This document shows, one piece after another, positions 1 to 10,333 of a DNA stretch of 30,340 bases. The stretch is from a virus. Below the pieces are notes generated by a model. That model saw nothing but the letters and a program-made list of their open reading frames with translations, had not been told where the DNA came from and made no database searches. The first letter of the stretch is position 1. Each line of letters opens with the position of its first letter. Both the position numbers and the translations under genes were made by a program. The stretch lies in the IMG/VR virus record IMGVR_UViG_3300028024_000192, positions 1 to 30,340 of that record. One strand, written 5' to 3'.

Positions 1-1923
1 TCAGCGTTGAAGCGGCGCCTTCTGACGGACACCGAGAGCGGAAGACTGGCCTACAAGCCCAGAAGCACCCGCCGCGACATCCGCAAGGGCTGACCTCTGC
101 TGGGCAGTCATCTTAGCGATGATGGCCTGCGATTCTGGAGCCTGTGGGTTGGCGATAACGCCAGCCAGCTTGGCCTTGATTGTGTCGTTGGTGCCGAACA
201 GCTTGTACAGCGTGTCGAGAGGCCGCAGGACGGTCCCAAGAAGCCCGCTGTCGGCAAGGCCAGGCAACCCCAGCCCGTTAGCTGCCTCACCCAATAGATT
301 CTGACTGGCGAGGTTCTGGACGGTATTGGAGCCTGCTGACTTGCCCACCGAGTCTGCTACAGCCTGACGGCTAAGGTCGTCGCCAATGGTGCCGAGTAGT
401 CCCTACTGCTGCGGAGAGAGAATCTTAGCTGCCTGCGCACCCTTCTGGCCGGTAACCTTCTGTGCAATCTGGTCAAGTTGTGAGAGTGAATTGTTGAACG
501 TCGTTGGTGCGGCAACTTGATTTCCAAAGGCATCCTTATTGCCCTTCTCGACCTTGGCGAGTAGCCCCTGAAGGATCTGCTACTGGTTGATGGGTCCGCT
601 AGCCGCTTTATAGGCATCCTTGGCAGCGATGTAGTCCGGGGCAATCTTGCCAATCTCACCAATGAGGTCGTTCTGAGTTTTTTGCACAGACGCCTTCGAC
701 ACATTCTCAAACCCCGGCTTACCTGCCGAGTTAGCGATATTGTCTAGAGCCATTTTTACGTAATGGAGCCCCTGCGTAGAGCTAAGCGCGTCGCCGATAT
801 CCTGATCGTTTTCTGCGGCAAGGCCCTTCGCCATATCCACCGCCTTTTGCATGGATGGGCGTTCGGCCAGCTTCAAAAGATCCGGACTAGGCTGGATGGG
901 AGCATCCGTCACTGCCTGCGAGTAAAGCTGGTTCGCCGTTTGGGCGCGTGCCGCCTTAGCCGCTGCGACATCTGCTGGCGTACCCGCAGCGGCATCCAGA
1001 AGTCCGATGCGTGCCTGGTTGTTGCCAAGCCTCTGTTCGACGAACTGGTTCGCAATAGCGGGGTCGCTATCGGAGACGGCACGACGAAGCTGTGCAATTC
1101 CGGGGTTGCCCGTTTGCTCGGCGAGGTCCGCATTAACCCCCGGAACGGCACTAGGCGTCGCCCGCTTGGCAGCGTCACCACCGAAGCGACTCAGGGTATT
1201 GGCTACGATCTGATCCTGTCCACCATCGAAGAATGGGGCCAGCAATCCCTTGCCGGCACGATAGGCAGCACCAACCACGTTAGACGCCGTCTGGCCCAGA
1301 AGGCCAGCTCCCGCACCGATGCCCGTATTCAGGGCGCGACTACCTTCACCCTACCCCGTCGCAAGCGGCTGTACGGCACCCATGACTGCGCCTGTGGCCG
1401 CTGCGCCGCCGTAGCCTGCCGGTACTACGCTACCAGCCACACCGGCGCCTTTGAGCAGCGTACCGCCGAGTAGGCCGAGGCCGACGTTTCCAGCTATGGC
1501 TCCGGCTAGACCAGCCTTGGTATGCATAAGGGGCGCATCTGTGGCGTTCGTATCCGCCTGGTCTGCCTTTAGGCTGTCGTATGCGCTAGAGAATGGCTTT
1601 GGAGCCCAGTCAGGAGCGAGGCTGTGTCGCTCCAAAAAGGCAGGTATAGCGATTGCGGCCTATTTTGCGCCACGAATTGTATCAAGGGTTGTTTTCCCAG
1701 CCGCTGCTCCGAAGTTCTGAAGGTCTGTCCCAAGTCCGTTAGCTGCCGGTGCTCCGTTATCCGGTGCATTCGCATCGATCAGATGATAGAGGCCAGCCTT
1801 TTTGTAAAACTCCGTGGGATCTGCGTCTGGGTAGTATTTCTGGCGGATGGCGGACGCCAGCTTACCATCCGGAACATCGGCATATTGTGGGTACTGCTGT
1901 CGAATGTCATCGAGTATCGTCAC
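1..1923 (-). CDS. Putative ejection / internal virion protein, amber-recoded (4 TAG)
   Basis: Seen: a 640-codon frame opening at GTG 1921-1923 (GTGA overlap with the preceding gene) and ending in TGA at 1-3. It is broken only by TAG at 1660-1662, 1351-1353, 580-582 and 403-405 (residues 88, 191, 448, 507). The N-terminus carries IRQQYPQYADVPDGKLASAI and a KKAG motif, a start common in large podophage virion proteins. Residues about 105-185 are Gly/Ala-rich and hydrophobic and could cross or insert in a membrane; the rest is mostly helical and Gln/Ala-rich. It is the last gene of the structural block, after other tail/ejection-type genes. Inference: a protein ejected with the DNA. The exact function is not recognised. 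Without TAG read-through it would be four or five fragments with no plausible starts. Confidence 0.75.
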
Positions 1924-3338
1924 AGGCCAAGTCCAAGCGGGTCTTTCTGATTGAGGTTGATAGTGCCTCCGCTAACTGCCGGAACAGACGGTGATGCGCC
2001 ATCACCACCTGAGAACTTGTCAAACAGCTTTTTGGCCCTCGGGTCGATGACCTGAATACTCTTGGAGCCGTAGCCTAGGGCCTGGTCAGCCTGATCCTGT
2101 AGAGCCTGTAGACGGCCTAGGACAAGCTTCGCAGCCTCCTGGTGTGCAGCCTTGAGTGCATCATCGCCATTACTGTCGGCGAATATTTGGCGATTGTGTT
2201 CACGGTCACCTAATGCGCTATTGCCACCTGCGAAAGTCTTTGCTAGTTCATCACTTACCGCACTGGAAGCTACATCGAACTTAGATAGCTTGGCTTGTCG
2301 ATCACCACCAATCTTTTGCGCATACACATTCATCGGTCCGTTAACCAGCGAAGAATTAGTGTTTCCTAACTGGTCAATGGTTGTGCCGAACTCGTCAAGA
2401 TGGTGAGCAAGCGTGTTCAATGACTTGATCTGCTCGCCTATCTTGCCAGAGGTAAAGTTCTGGCGAGCAGCGGCACGTGCCTTGTAGGTTCCGGCGTCAA
2501 GCGTCGGGTCTACCTGCTGGGCCACAGAAATAAGTCGCTGCCAATTAGGGTCCATGGCCTGCTTACCGGTGGGGACTGGATAGCGACCGTCAACGATGGC
2601 CTGAACACTGGCCTTGTCGGCAGGAGACAGGGAGTCCATTGTGGGAACGGCGCTCGTGTCTGCACCACCAATGCCAAGCGCACGCTTCACATCGTCATCC
2701 GTGCCGCCGTACTGCTTGATTAGGGCAACTTTCTGGGCGAAGGCGGACGCAGCCGACTGCTGAGGTGCAAATCGTCCTGCTGTAGCGATGGTCTTGTACG
2801 TCCCGTCCGGCTGCAATTCCTGGGTGACCTTGTTGTTACCCACATCGAGTTCACGAGTCGGGGCAATGCTGAGGTCACGCTGACCCTTCTGGATAGCCAA
2901 TTGCTGGGCTTGGGTCTGAAGCTCGTTCTTATGGAGTTCAAGAGCGGCCTCCGGGTCAATCCCCGCAAGCTCCTGTGCATAGCCAGCCTGGTCGAACACA
3001 GGCTTTCCATCAGGTCCCTGTGTGACGTGCTTCAGGGCCAAATCCTGAATCTGCTGGCGACGCTGCATCTGTTGCTGCTGATCCTGCATCTACGCTTGCT
3101 GGAACTGCATCTGCTGCTGCTTGAAGCGGTCCTGCACAAGCTGCTGTCCGCCCTACTGGGCTGACTGGATGCCGCCGAGTAGGCCGCCCGAGATCGCCTG
3201 AAATGGACTGACGCCCGGCTGAGAGTTTGCCGATAGGATGGAAAGACCAGCATTGAGAAGGCCCCCATTCGCCAGTGAACTCTTGTCGCTGTCGCTAAGT
3301 CCGGGCTGATTGCCAGTGAAAATATCCTGCCATGCCAT
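1920..3338 (-). CDS. Putative ejection / internal virion protein, Gln-rich, amber-recoded (2 TAG)
   Basis: A 472-codon frame from ATG 3336-3338 (TAATG overlap with the upstream gene) to TGA 1920-1922. TAG codons at 3153-3155 and 3090-3092 (residues 62, 83) lie in an extreme Gln-rich stretch: the first follows IQSAQ and precedes GGQQLVQD, the second lies between QFQQA and MQDQQQQMQ. This is some of the clearest local evidence that TAG means Gln here. The N-terminus (MAWQDIFTGNQPGLSD, then LLNAGLSIL and a Gly-rich helix) followed by a Gln-rich coiled coil and a long helical C-terminal part resembles podophage internal/ejection proteins. Function is inferred from position and composition only. 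Confidence 0.75.
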
Positions 3339-3727
3339 TATCGCATGCTCCCGAGAAGGCCGAGTCGAGTGTTACCGCCGATGTAACCCGATGCCCCTTG
3401 CTGGACCTGACCAAGCTGCACGGCACGAGCACGAGCCTGAAGCGGCGACTGGGTTGGCATCGTTCCCTGCGTCGGCTGAGTCGGTCCCATGCTTAGTGGG
3501 CTCGATGCCTGCGGTTGCTGACCCGGATATTGAGCCTTTTGAAGTGCCCACTGGCCGATCTTGGAGAAATCGAGTCCCTGCGTAGCGGCAGATTGTGCCT
3601 AGCCACCACCGAGTACCTGGCTGTAGTCAGTGGTTGGCTGAAACTGCTGGTACTGTTGCATCGGTGCTGCGGCCTGAGCGTTGGCGTTAGGTCCAGCCAG
3701 GCCAGAAAGAAAGTCGAAGGTTCCCAT
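3338..3727 (-). CDS. Small virion-associated protein, amber-recoded (1 TAG)
   Basis: A 129-codon frame from ATG 3725-3727 to TAA 3338-3340, which overlaps the next start as TAATG. TAG at 3599-3601 is residue 43, in the context VLGGG-TAG-AQSAATQG. It is Gln-, Pro- and Ala-rich with no membrane segment and no domain I recognise. It sits between two ejection-type genes and is probably a virion component. Because of the TAG it has no long uninterrupted frame and would be missed by standard-code gene calling. Confidence 0.65.
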
Positions 3728-3736
3728 ATGTCCGCC

Positions 3737-4702
3737 TTAGAGGTAGTAACCAGCCGCACCAACGATGCCGCCACCGATTGCGCCAATAGCCGTACCGATA
3801 CCCGGGACTACGCTTCCGATTGCCGCGCCGGTGGCGGCACCTCCTAGTGCTGAAGTGGCGGCACCACCAACAGTACGGGGCTTATAGGCCGGGTTAGCTC
3901 CAGTCGTCGCCGATCCAGCAAAGTTTCCAGAAATCGAGTTAAGCGCGTTGCCGTAGTTCGCAAGCTGTTGCTGACCGTAACCGTAGTTCTTCTGATACCA
4001 GTCGTTGTAGTCCTGATTGATACCGCCCTGGTTGTAGTCCTGATAGACCTGTCCAAGGTTTGCTAGCTGGCCGTTGTACTGGGCCTGTAGGGCACTTGCG
4101 CCGTTTAGGGCATTGGATGCGCCAAGGATGTTCTGGCTGTTGTTCTGCGATGCCGCTAGCTGGTTCTGGAAGCCCTGCTGCCAGCGATCCGCCTGGTTGT
4201 TGTAATCGGTATAGCGCAGGTTGTCCGTGTTCGTTGCAAGGCTCTGTGCGAGCTGCTGCTGGCTGGCCGTAGACGCCTGCTGCATGGCAGACCCACCGAA
4301 CGCACCGCCCTGTGCGAACTGGGTCGGAAGCTGTACGCCCGCACCCTGAAGGTACGAGTTGGTGATATCCCGGTTGGAGTCACCGACGACCTTGTCAAGG
4401 TACTGGTTCGGACCAGCATACGGGCTAGCCTGAGCGGCGACATTCTGACTTCCGCCGACAATATTGTTGAGCGCCGCCTATTGACCGCCATTTCCCAGCG
4501 CACCCCAGTAGGAGTTGACGGTGGCAAGTTGCTGCTGATCTGAAGGTGCTGCGTTTAGCTGACCCTGGTAGGACTGGTAAGGAAGTGCGTTCTATGCCTA
4601 TGTCTGGTTGATGAACTACGTATAGTCCTGGGTCAACCAGGCCGGAAGTTCCGTCTTGGTCGTGGTGGTGGTGTTCTTCGGGGTGCTGCTTCCGCCGCCC
4701 AT
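3737..4702 (-). CDS. Putative ejection protein, Gln/Asn-rich with Gly-rich C-terminal membrane segment, amber-recoded (4 TAG)
   Basis: A 321-codon frame from ATG 4700-4702 to TAA 3737-3739, with TAG at 4616-4618, 4598-4600, 4592-4594 and 4478-4480 (residues 29, 35, 37, 75). Read as Gln the N-terminus becomes LTQDYTQFINQTQAQNALPY, which blends with the surrounding Gln/Asn/Tyr-rich sequence. The C-terminal 45 residues alternate Gly/Ala with hydrophobics (GTAIGAIGGGIVGAAGYYL), a glycine-zipper-like membrane segment of the kind seen in phage pore or DNA-ejection proteins. Position among virion genes supports this. The precise role is inference. Confidence 0.72.
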
Positions 4703-4703
4703 A

Positions 4704-5141
4704 TCAGTTGACCTCGTACCAAGAATGAAGTTTCGTGGCGTAGCGCTCGGGCCAGCCTTCCTGCGGAGTTGCGAATACCAGTCGCTCGAAGCCGGCTGCT
4801 TGCTGGACAGCTTTTGAAATCTCGATGCCGTAATGCCCCGTAGTCGGCTCTGTCGTATAGCCGAGCCACAGGTTCAGGGCGGGCATTTTTTCGTATGGGA
4901 ACATGTGCGGAACGACGATAGAGAAACCGGCATACTCGCCCGACACCTTGTTAACGATATAGGCGGCAGCATGTCCCGATACAAGCGCGTGATAGACATC
5001 CTCGGCAATGTAGGGCTCGTGGTTCGTCTCTATGATCTACCGAATGCCAGGCGAAATAATGGGCCATGCGGACCGGATATCGGCCACGTATGCATAGTTC
5101 ATCATGCCGTCTGAGGTGGTGCCTGCGAGTTGAGGAAGCAT
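4704..5141 (-). CDS. GNAT-like or internal core-type virion protein, amber-recoded (1 TAG)
   Basis: A 145-codon frame from ATG 5139-5141 (TAATG with the gene upstream) to TGA 4704-4706. TAG at 5037-5039 is residue 35, giving ISPGIR-Q-IIETNHEPY. The body (AAAYIV, then GFSIVVPHM, LNLWLGYT, and IEISKAVQQAAGFERLVFAT) has the beta-helix-beta rhythm of small phage proteins with a GNAT-like fold found among podophage internal core genes. No acetyl-CoA loop is certain, so enzymatic activity is not claimed. Confidence 0.6.
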
Positions 5142-5446
5142 TAGTTGCCTGTCAGTGTGCGTACGGGTAGCCAAGTGCCGGGAGTGCCGGCTACGGTGCA
5201 GCGCCATCCGTGAACGAGATATTTCGATCCTGCCGTGCCTAGCTCGGAAGGCGCCGAGTTCAGTACGAAGTCACCCACAGCATTCTGTCCCTGCGTTGGG
5301 ATTGTCGGCTGGGCGTTGTAGACCGCTGCCGCCCTTCCCTCGGTGATCAAATTGACCTACGTGGCCGTTAGCCTATAGAGGTCTGACAGCCGAAGGACGA
5401 GCTACTGAAGGTCGCCAGGAAGCGTGGGATTCTGCTGAAGCTTCAT
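5141..5446 (-). CDS. Conserved small tail-region protein, amber-recoded (2 TAG)
   Basis: A 101-codon frame from ATG 5444-5446 (ATGA overlap with the gene upstream) to TAA 5141-5143. TAG at 5402-5404 and 5357-5359 are residues 15 and 30. Read as Gln they give GDLQQLVLRLSDLYRL and TATQVNLITEGR. From memory of this podophage family the motif before the EGR turn is usually written QVN or QIN, so residue 30 falls on a conserved Gln. The C-terminus (NSAPSELGTAGSKYLVHGW, then GTPGTWLPVR) is typical of a short structural protein next to the tail/stabilisation gene. Enzymatic role: none expected. Confidence 0.68.
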
Positions 5447-6900
5447 TCGGGTGTCGTCGGCATGATTTCAGGCGTATATCCATTGATGACCACCGTACCC
5501 GTCCAGTCCATGCGTATGCGGTGCCAGCGAGCATCCCTGTGGAAGTCGAATCGTCCGTTAGTTTGGGGGATCGTTGAGTCCTGAACCGGTGCAACACCGA
5601 AGTCGTAGCGGTAGAAGTTAGTGCCTGTAGCGGCAGTCGGGCTGGTTCGATAGCGAGGCGTGACGCGTCTAAGAAGGGAGTAGTTCGTCTCGTCGCCTAT
5701 ATCACCGGTGACGATATAGGATGCACCCGGAACACCTGTCAGGCTGTAGAGCTTATGGTCCGTGCTGATAACCCCCGGAACCGTGTTGTCGGCGATCCAG
5801 AACGGCGAGTCATAGGCGATATTTGGCAGGTTGTCGTAGGTGCTATAGAGCGTTCCAAGACCATCGTATGTGACGTTCCCCGACGAGTACTGAATCACCG
5901 CCTCGATGGACCGGGCGAACTTCCCCCATTGGTTCGTGCGGATGTTGTAGACCACGCACAGATCACAGATGCCGGTAGATGCCGTGCTAGGGAAGTACCA
6001 ATACACCAGATCTCGCGTAAGGTCTGCGCCGCCCTTGATATTCGACCGCTGCGACCCGTTTAGGTTGGTGAAGAACCACTCGCGGATCGGGGCACCGATG
6101 GACCTTGGGACCGTACCGTCGTAGACGAAGAAGTCATTCGGTCCGACGAAGAAATGGCTCGCGGCCACGACCACGACCGCCTCTTGACCGGAGCAGCCAA
6201 TCTCGCCGGGAATCCTCTGCCACTGCCATATAACCGGTGGGCCCGCGAACTGGCCTCGGTACATGGATTTCTCCTTGTAAGCCACCACATCAGCGCCGAA
6301 TTCACGAGCTGCGGTGATTGGGCCCGGAGCATCTACCAAGCGCCCATTGGCCGCCTGAGATCCGACTGTGGGTGTCCAGGCCGTCTAGTCGAACAGGTTT
6401 GAGCACCACCATCCGTCGGGCTGATCACCGTAGCTTCCCGTTTGGTCCGACCAGTTAAAGGCCATGACGAAGTTGGATGCTGAGCAGATGATGGCGGCAG
6501 CGGGTGCTGTTGGGATGTCGGCGAACACTCCCGAGGGGGCAGCCTACTGAATACGCTGCGCACGGTTGGTCGCCAGGACATTGCTTCCGAACATGGTGAA
6601 TCGCCACGGAGAAAGCCCTGTATAGGCTCCAGCCACTCGTGTACGGTCCACCCACGCTCCGCCCGATATATCCCAAAGCTTTGCTGTCGTACCAGCTACG
6701 ATGCGCTTAGTGCCGTCTAGCAACGTGCCAACGTAGGCACCCTTGCAGGCGCTATCCAGTGCGGCAAGGCCAGCGTCAACGAGGCTATTCCCCGCTGCGA
6801 ATCCTTTGGTCGTCGGGATGATGTTATCGCAATCCACGATAACGCCCGGTGTCTGTGGATCGGTGTCCGGACCAAAGCCAATGAAGGGAGTGGCACTCAC
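5443..6900 (-). CDS. DNA-stabilisation / tail stopper-type structural protein (P22 gp10-like), amber-recoded (2 TAG)
   Basis: A 485-codon frame from GTG 6898-6900 (GTGA overlap) to TGA 5443-5445. TAG at 6544-6546 and 6385-6387 (residues 119, 172). The pattern is that of podophage tail stoppers or packaged-DNA stabilisation proteins: an N-terminal trimmer-like segment, then DGWWCSNLFD-TAG-TAWTPTVGSQ, PGPITAAREFGADVVAYKEK, a GPPVIWQW stretch, and a beta-rich C-terminal half with repeated aromatic turns (WQRIPGEIG, FFVYDGTVP, WGKFARSI). It lies directly after the head-tail adaptor gene, as expected. The assignment to the P22 gp10 class is inference from motifs and position. Confidence 0.7.
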
Positions 6901-7499
6901 GGCGTCTGAATATCCATGCGCTGACGTGGAGACGGTGAGTAACGAACGTAGTCGTCCTGCTTCTGAAGACCCGCAAGTGCCGTCTGATAGCCAACGCCAA
7001 ATAGCTGCGTGCGGGAGTCGTCACGCATGTATACCGATGCCTCCAAGAGCGTGGCGTATAGGTAGAGGCTCGGGTCGTCCTGAATGAGCCAGTTCTGGGT
7101 ATTCGTCGTCGATAGCGAAGGTACGCCCGCGAAGTAAACCATGCGGTAGCTATAATCGTCGCTTCCTATGACGTTCAGGGTGTTATTGGTGATGTAGTAC
7201 CCGGTAGGACATACACGGTTGTCGCCGTTAAGCGACTGCTAAGGTGGGACTGGATCAAGCTCACGCTCGTACCCACCGAAGCTGATGATGAATGCCTGCA
7301 TCTGCCGAAAGTCGGAGGGCAGCGCTACCTATCCGCCCACGGTGGTTCCCGATAGGACGGTTTGCTGCGGAGCCGTACGAAGGTCTCGATTGATCCTCGT
7401 CTCGGCAAGCTGAATGAAGTCAGGGATGCGCGGTGCCAGGTCGGCACGAGCAAGCCAGTTTGTTACGGCAGCCTGCAAGGAGGCATAGTCGTTAATCAC
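6897..7499 (-). CDS. Head-tail adaptor protein (SU10 adaptor-like), amber-recoded (2 TAG)
   Basis: A 200-codon frame from GTG 7497-7499 (GTGA overlap with the upstream gene) to TGA 6897-6899. TAG at 7329-7331 and 7239-7241 (residues 57, 87), in contexts TTVGG-TAG-VALPSDF and LDPVPP-TAG-QSLNG. The order FIQLAETRINRDLR, VALPSDFRQM, SYRMVYFAGVPSL, WLIQDDPSLYLYATL and a C-terminal helix is the signature of phage adaptor proteins that dock on the portal ring. Position between coat region and tail genes agrees. Confidence 0.75.
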
Positions 7500-7795
7500 T
7501 TGTTGCCTACCCGGCCCTGGTACACGCGAAACGGAGCGTTCTGCGGGTCATTCAGAAAGTCGGCCTGAACCTGCGGATCGCGCATGAAGTCACGCCACAA
7601 TACGCCCTTACGGTTGCACCAGTCTTCGCAGATCCACGCGTCCACATGGGCGAGAACCTTGATGTCCTCATCACCTGTCTAGCCGGCCTCACGCTGCTCA
7701 CGGCAGGCGTCGGCGAGCTGCTTGATCTGGCTCGTCTGCACGATGGCATAGTCAACCATCGTCTTGTTATCGACTGCTACGAGTTGGCGTTCCAT
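7496..7795 (-). CDS. Small structural-region protein, amber-recoded (1 TAG)
   Basis: A 99-codon frame from ATG 7793-7795 to TGA 7496-7498, with a GGAGAG ribosome binding site 6 bases before the ATG. TAG at 7679-7681 is residue 39 (EQREAG-TAG-TGDEDIK). The N-terminus MERQLVAVDNKTMVDYAIVQ and an acidic/aromatic C-terminal half (DWCNRKGVLWRDFMRDP) do not match a family I can name. It lies between coat protein and adaptor; a head-completion or decoration role is possible but not shown. Confidence 0.6.
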
Positions 7796-7812
7796 GTGTC
7801 TCTCCGTAAAGT

Positions 7813-7836
7813 GGGGAGAGGCCGAAGCCTCTCCCC
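7813..7836 (-). promoter_or_regulatory. Strong UUCG hairpin after the coat gene
   Basis: Perfect 10-bp stem (GGGGAGAGGC paired with GCCTCTCCCC) closed by a TTCG tetraloop on the transcript strand, 19 bases after the coat protein stop and 18 bases before the next start. There is no T-run after it, so it is unlikely to be a simple terminator. It may protect or process the coat mRNA or lower downstream expression. Confidence 0.6.
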
Positions 7837-7854
7837 GTTGCTAAGCTGACCGTA

Positions 7855-8853
7855 TTAGTTACCGGTCGCCGTCAGATCACGCACCGCGGCCAGGGTCGAT
7901 TCCTGGCGAACCACGAGCGTGACTTCCGTACGGATCTGCCAGTTCTTGGCATCACCGGTCGTCGCAAGCTGTTCGGATTCGAACGGACGGAGCTGACCTA
8001 GGGCCAGCTTGTCGAAGTCGACCAGGTAAGCCGTGTTGATGAGGCCCGCCGAGCCCGCACCCATGACGCGGTTCGGGACAACCTTGCTGACACCGAAGTC
8101 GTGACCATAGAACGTGAACGCGGTCTGGACGATGACGTCATTCGGGTTGAGCGACTTGGAGACACCGCCCTACATGGCGACCTCGTTGGTACGCTGGACA
8201 GCCGCACCGAAGGTGGAGAACTTCGCCTTGTGGGCCGGGCTGACCAAGAACACCGCCGCGTCGCCACCGTTGCTGTACGCACCGAGGATGACGGCCTTGG
8301 CCGAGGCTTCCACGAACGGACGCAGCGTACCCAGGGTCGGGGCCGTGTTCGTCTGCGGGTTGGGAGCCACGCCACCGACGCCGAAGTCGTTGTTGGTCGC
8401 TACGAAGCCGTACAGGCCACGCATCTGACCAGCGACACCGGAAGTTCCGGTCACCGAAGCACCGTTGCCGATGGCGGCAGCCTCGATATCGCGCTTGAGT
8501 TCGACCATTTTCTTGGTCTTCAGGCGGGCGATTTCCGAGCTACGACCGTACTTGCGAACCGCCTCAGCCGTATTAGACACCGAAAGCGTGTCCTGAATGA
8601 TCTGGGTGCGGTTGTTGTACTGACCCGGCTGGGCCTACGCGGCGTAGGTCGCATCCGCACCTTCGATGGAGGCATTGGAGGCGTTCGGCGAGCGGTACGT
8701 GTCGGCAGTCCACTCGTCGAACACGTTCTCGACCTTGATACGGTCGATAGCCGAGGTCAGCGGGGAGTCCGAAGGACGGAAGTTGTAGATCTTGTCCTCG
8801 ACGTCTTCCGCAACGCGGATGACACTCGGGGTGATAAGGGTATTTGCGGGCAT
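7855..8853 (-). CDS. Major capsid protein (SU10-like, DUF5309 family), amber-recoded (2 TAG)
   Basis: A 332-codon frame from ATG 8851-8853 (AGGA site upstream) to TAA 7855-7857. TAG at 8635-8637 and 8170-8172 (residues 73, 228): contexts ATYAA-TAG-AQPGQYNN and NEVAM-TAG-GGVSKS. Family features: an N-terminal MPANTLITP arm, NVFDEWTADTYR, NNRTQIIQDTLSVSNTAEAV, then KTKKMVELKRDIEAAAIGN, matching the DUF5309 / SU10 coat fold in order and length. The scaffold gene lies directly upstream. Two ambers in the most abundant virion protein mean suppression must be efficient late in infection. Confidence 0.85.
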
Positions 8854-8870
8854 TTCAGTTTCCTAAGAGG

Positions 8871-9890
8871 TTAGATGCCGCGCTCAAGGGCGAAACCGGC
8901 CAGCGCATCCAGGGAATTAGGATTGCGTCGGTAGTTGTCGGCTGCCTTCATAGCGCCAGCGGATTTCTCGGGCTTTCCAGCCGTGCCAGGTTTGACGGGT
9001 TTTGCCGGGATCGCCGGGGGTTTCGTCACTTCCGTGGCTTTGGCCTTCGCAGCCTGTGCTTTGTCCCAGAGAGCCGCCTTGCGGGCGACGATCAGGGCAC
9101 GTGGGTCAATCAGTTCTTTAAGCTCGTCATGGGTGTAACCCGCGTCTACGAGCGCATTGGCGATATCCGTCGATTCCGCCTTACGCTTGCCGGGGTCTTT
9201 CCATTCGGGGAGGCGATCCAGCAACGTTTCCTCCGCCAGTCGAAGCGATTCGGCGCGGGCTTTCGCCTGCTCGTTGATCGCGTACTCCTGCGTGGCCTGT
9301 CGGTGGGCCTCAATCTGCCCAAGAAGGGCCTGTCGCTGTGCCATCTGCTCTTTGACACGCAGATAGCCGTGCGGGTCCGTCTCAAGCAATCCTGCAAGCT
9401 TCGCCTGATCACCAACGTACTCCTGATAAAGCGCTGCCCCGAGCACATTTAGCGAGTTGACTCGACTTTCGAGTTCCTGCTTGACCTGTGCCCGCTCAGC
9501 CTGCGCCGCTCGGGTTAGTTCCGCTGCCTCTTGCGTCTTGCGTGTGTAGTCCTGCTGCCGCTGGTAGCCATTGATGGCCTCTTCGAGGGTGATTTCGTGC
9601 TCTTCACCCTGGATGCTCACCTTGACCTTCTTGGCCTTCCAGCTTTCGTCCTCGTTGGTCTTGTCGGTGTCCTTTGCTGAATCGTCTGTGGCCTCGTCAG
9701 CGGCTTTCTGCACTTCTTCCGTGTCTGCGTCCGTATCTTCGTGGCCCTCCTGGCTCTGATCGCCTTCTGCGCCCTCCTAGGCGGCCTCGTCCTTCTCGCT
9801 CTCGTCCATCATTCCAGCGATATCAAGCAGGCTGTGCTCCGTTTCCGGTTGGCCGCCCTCGTGTGTAAGCTCCGTTTCCGGTTGGCTCAT
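8871..9890 (-). CDS. Capsid scaffolding protein, amber-recoded (1 TAG)
   Basis: A 339-codon frame from ATG 9888-9890 (GAGG site upstream) to TAA 8871-8873; TAG at 9777-9779 is residue 38 (SEKDEAA-TAG-EGAEGDQ). The composition is typical of a scaffold: a strongly acidic, disordered N-terminus, then long charged helices (EHEITLEEAINGYQRQQDYT, LLDRLPEWKDPGKRKAES), and a basic Pro/Lys-rich C-terminal tail near residues 280-310 that could contact the coat protein. It directly precedes the major capsid gene. A 16-base direct repeat at 9837-9852 and 9870-9885 encodes a duplicated QPETE at the N-terminus. Confidence 0.8.
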
Positions 9891-9905
9891 GGGGTAAATC
9901 CTCAG

Positions 9906-10226
9906 TTACTTGGTGACGGTCTGCCCATCGCTCAGGCGGACCTTGAATGTGCCACGCACAACAGGTGCGGAGCCGTAGATGCCGATAAAATAGTCGGGTC
10001 CGTCGCAGGGGATAGACACGGCCGTCAGGGAGCGAGGCTTGTATCTGTCCTCAATCGCGTTCAGAAGCCCGTAGCACTCTTTCCAATTCGATGGGCTATC
10101 GTCGCCCTGGCAAGCTTCCCGCTCTCCATCACGGATGCCAGGTGCTGTTCCAGACGATCCAGAATCTTGCTCGACAACCACAACTTTTCGCGGCCTTCCG
10201 CGTCTCTTGCCGGTGAGTTGCGCCAT
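9906..10226 (-). CDS. Small protein overlapping its upstream neighbour
   Basis: A 106-codon frame ending in TAA 9906-9908. If it opens at ATG 10224-10226 (GGAG about 12 bases upstream) it overlaps the 3' part of the preceding gene by 166 bases in another frame. The N-terminus holds an AT-hook-like RRGRPRK; the C-terminal half (SLTAVSIPCDG, YFIGIYGSAPVVRGTFKVRL) is beta-rich and looks genuinely coding. The first half may instead be an accidental frame, with the true start nearer 10064, where only a CTG is available at the upstream stop. No amber. Function not recognised. Confidence 0.5.
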   Translation of the reverse strand: MAQLTGKRRGRPRKVVVVEQDSGSSGTAPGIRDGEREACQGDDSPSNWKECYGLLNAIEDRYKPRSLTAVSIPCDGPDYFIGIYGSAPVVRGTFKVRLSDGQTVTK

Positions 10227-10333
10227 TGGGTTTCAATCTCCGAGCGTACGGTGTCGAATGCCTCGCGATAGAGAGCATCCTCAAGGATGGCTTTCGCCTG
10301 GTGGCCTCGCTGGTCTTCTTTCTCAGGCGTCAT
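10061..10333 (-). CDS. Conserved podophage protein downstream of portal
   Basis: A 90-codon frame from ATG 10331-10333 to TGA 10061-10063, with a textbook AGGAGG 9 bases before the ATG that decides the start. It overlaps the end of the portal gene by 11 bases. The sequence (RGHQAKAILEDALYREAF, ETQWRNSPARDAEGREKLWL, then two further helices) is an all-helical small protein often seen beside portal and scaffold genes in this type of phage. No amber. Molecular role unknown. Confidence 0.75.
   Translation of the reverse strand: MTPEKEDQRGHQAKAILEDALYREAFDTVRSEIETQWRNSPARDAEGREKLWLSSKILDRLEQHLASVMESGKLARATIAHRIGKSATGF

Noticed and set aside
763-1473. 236-codon plus-strand frame
   Set aside because: Antisense to the 640-codon virion gene; composition is that of a shadow frame, without start signal.
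8101-8874. 257-codon plus-strand frame
   Set aside because: Antisense to the coat protein gene and created by its codon bias; no ribosome binding site.
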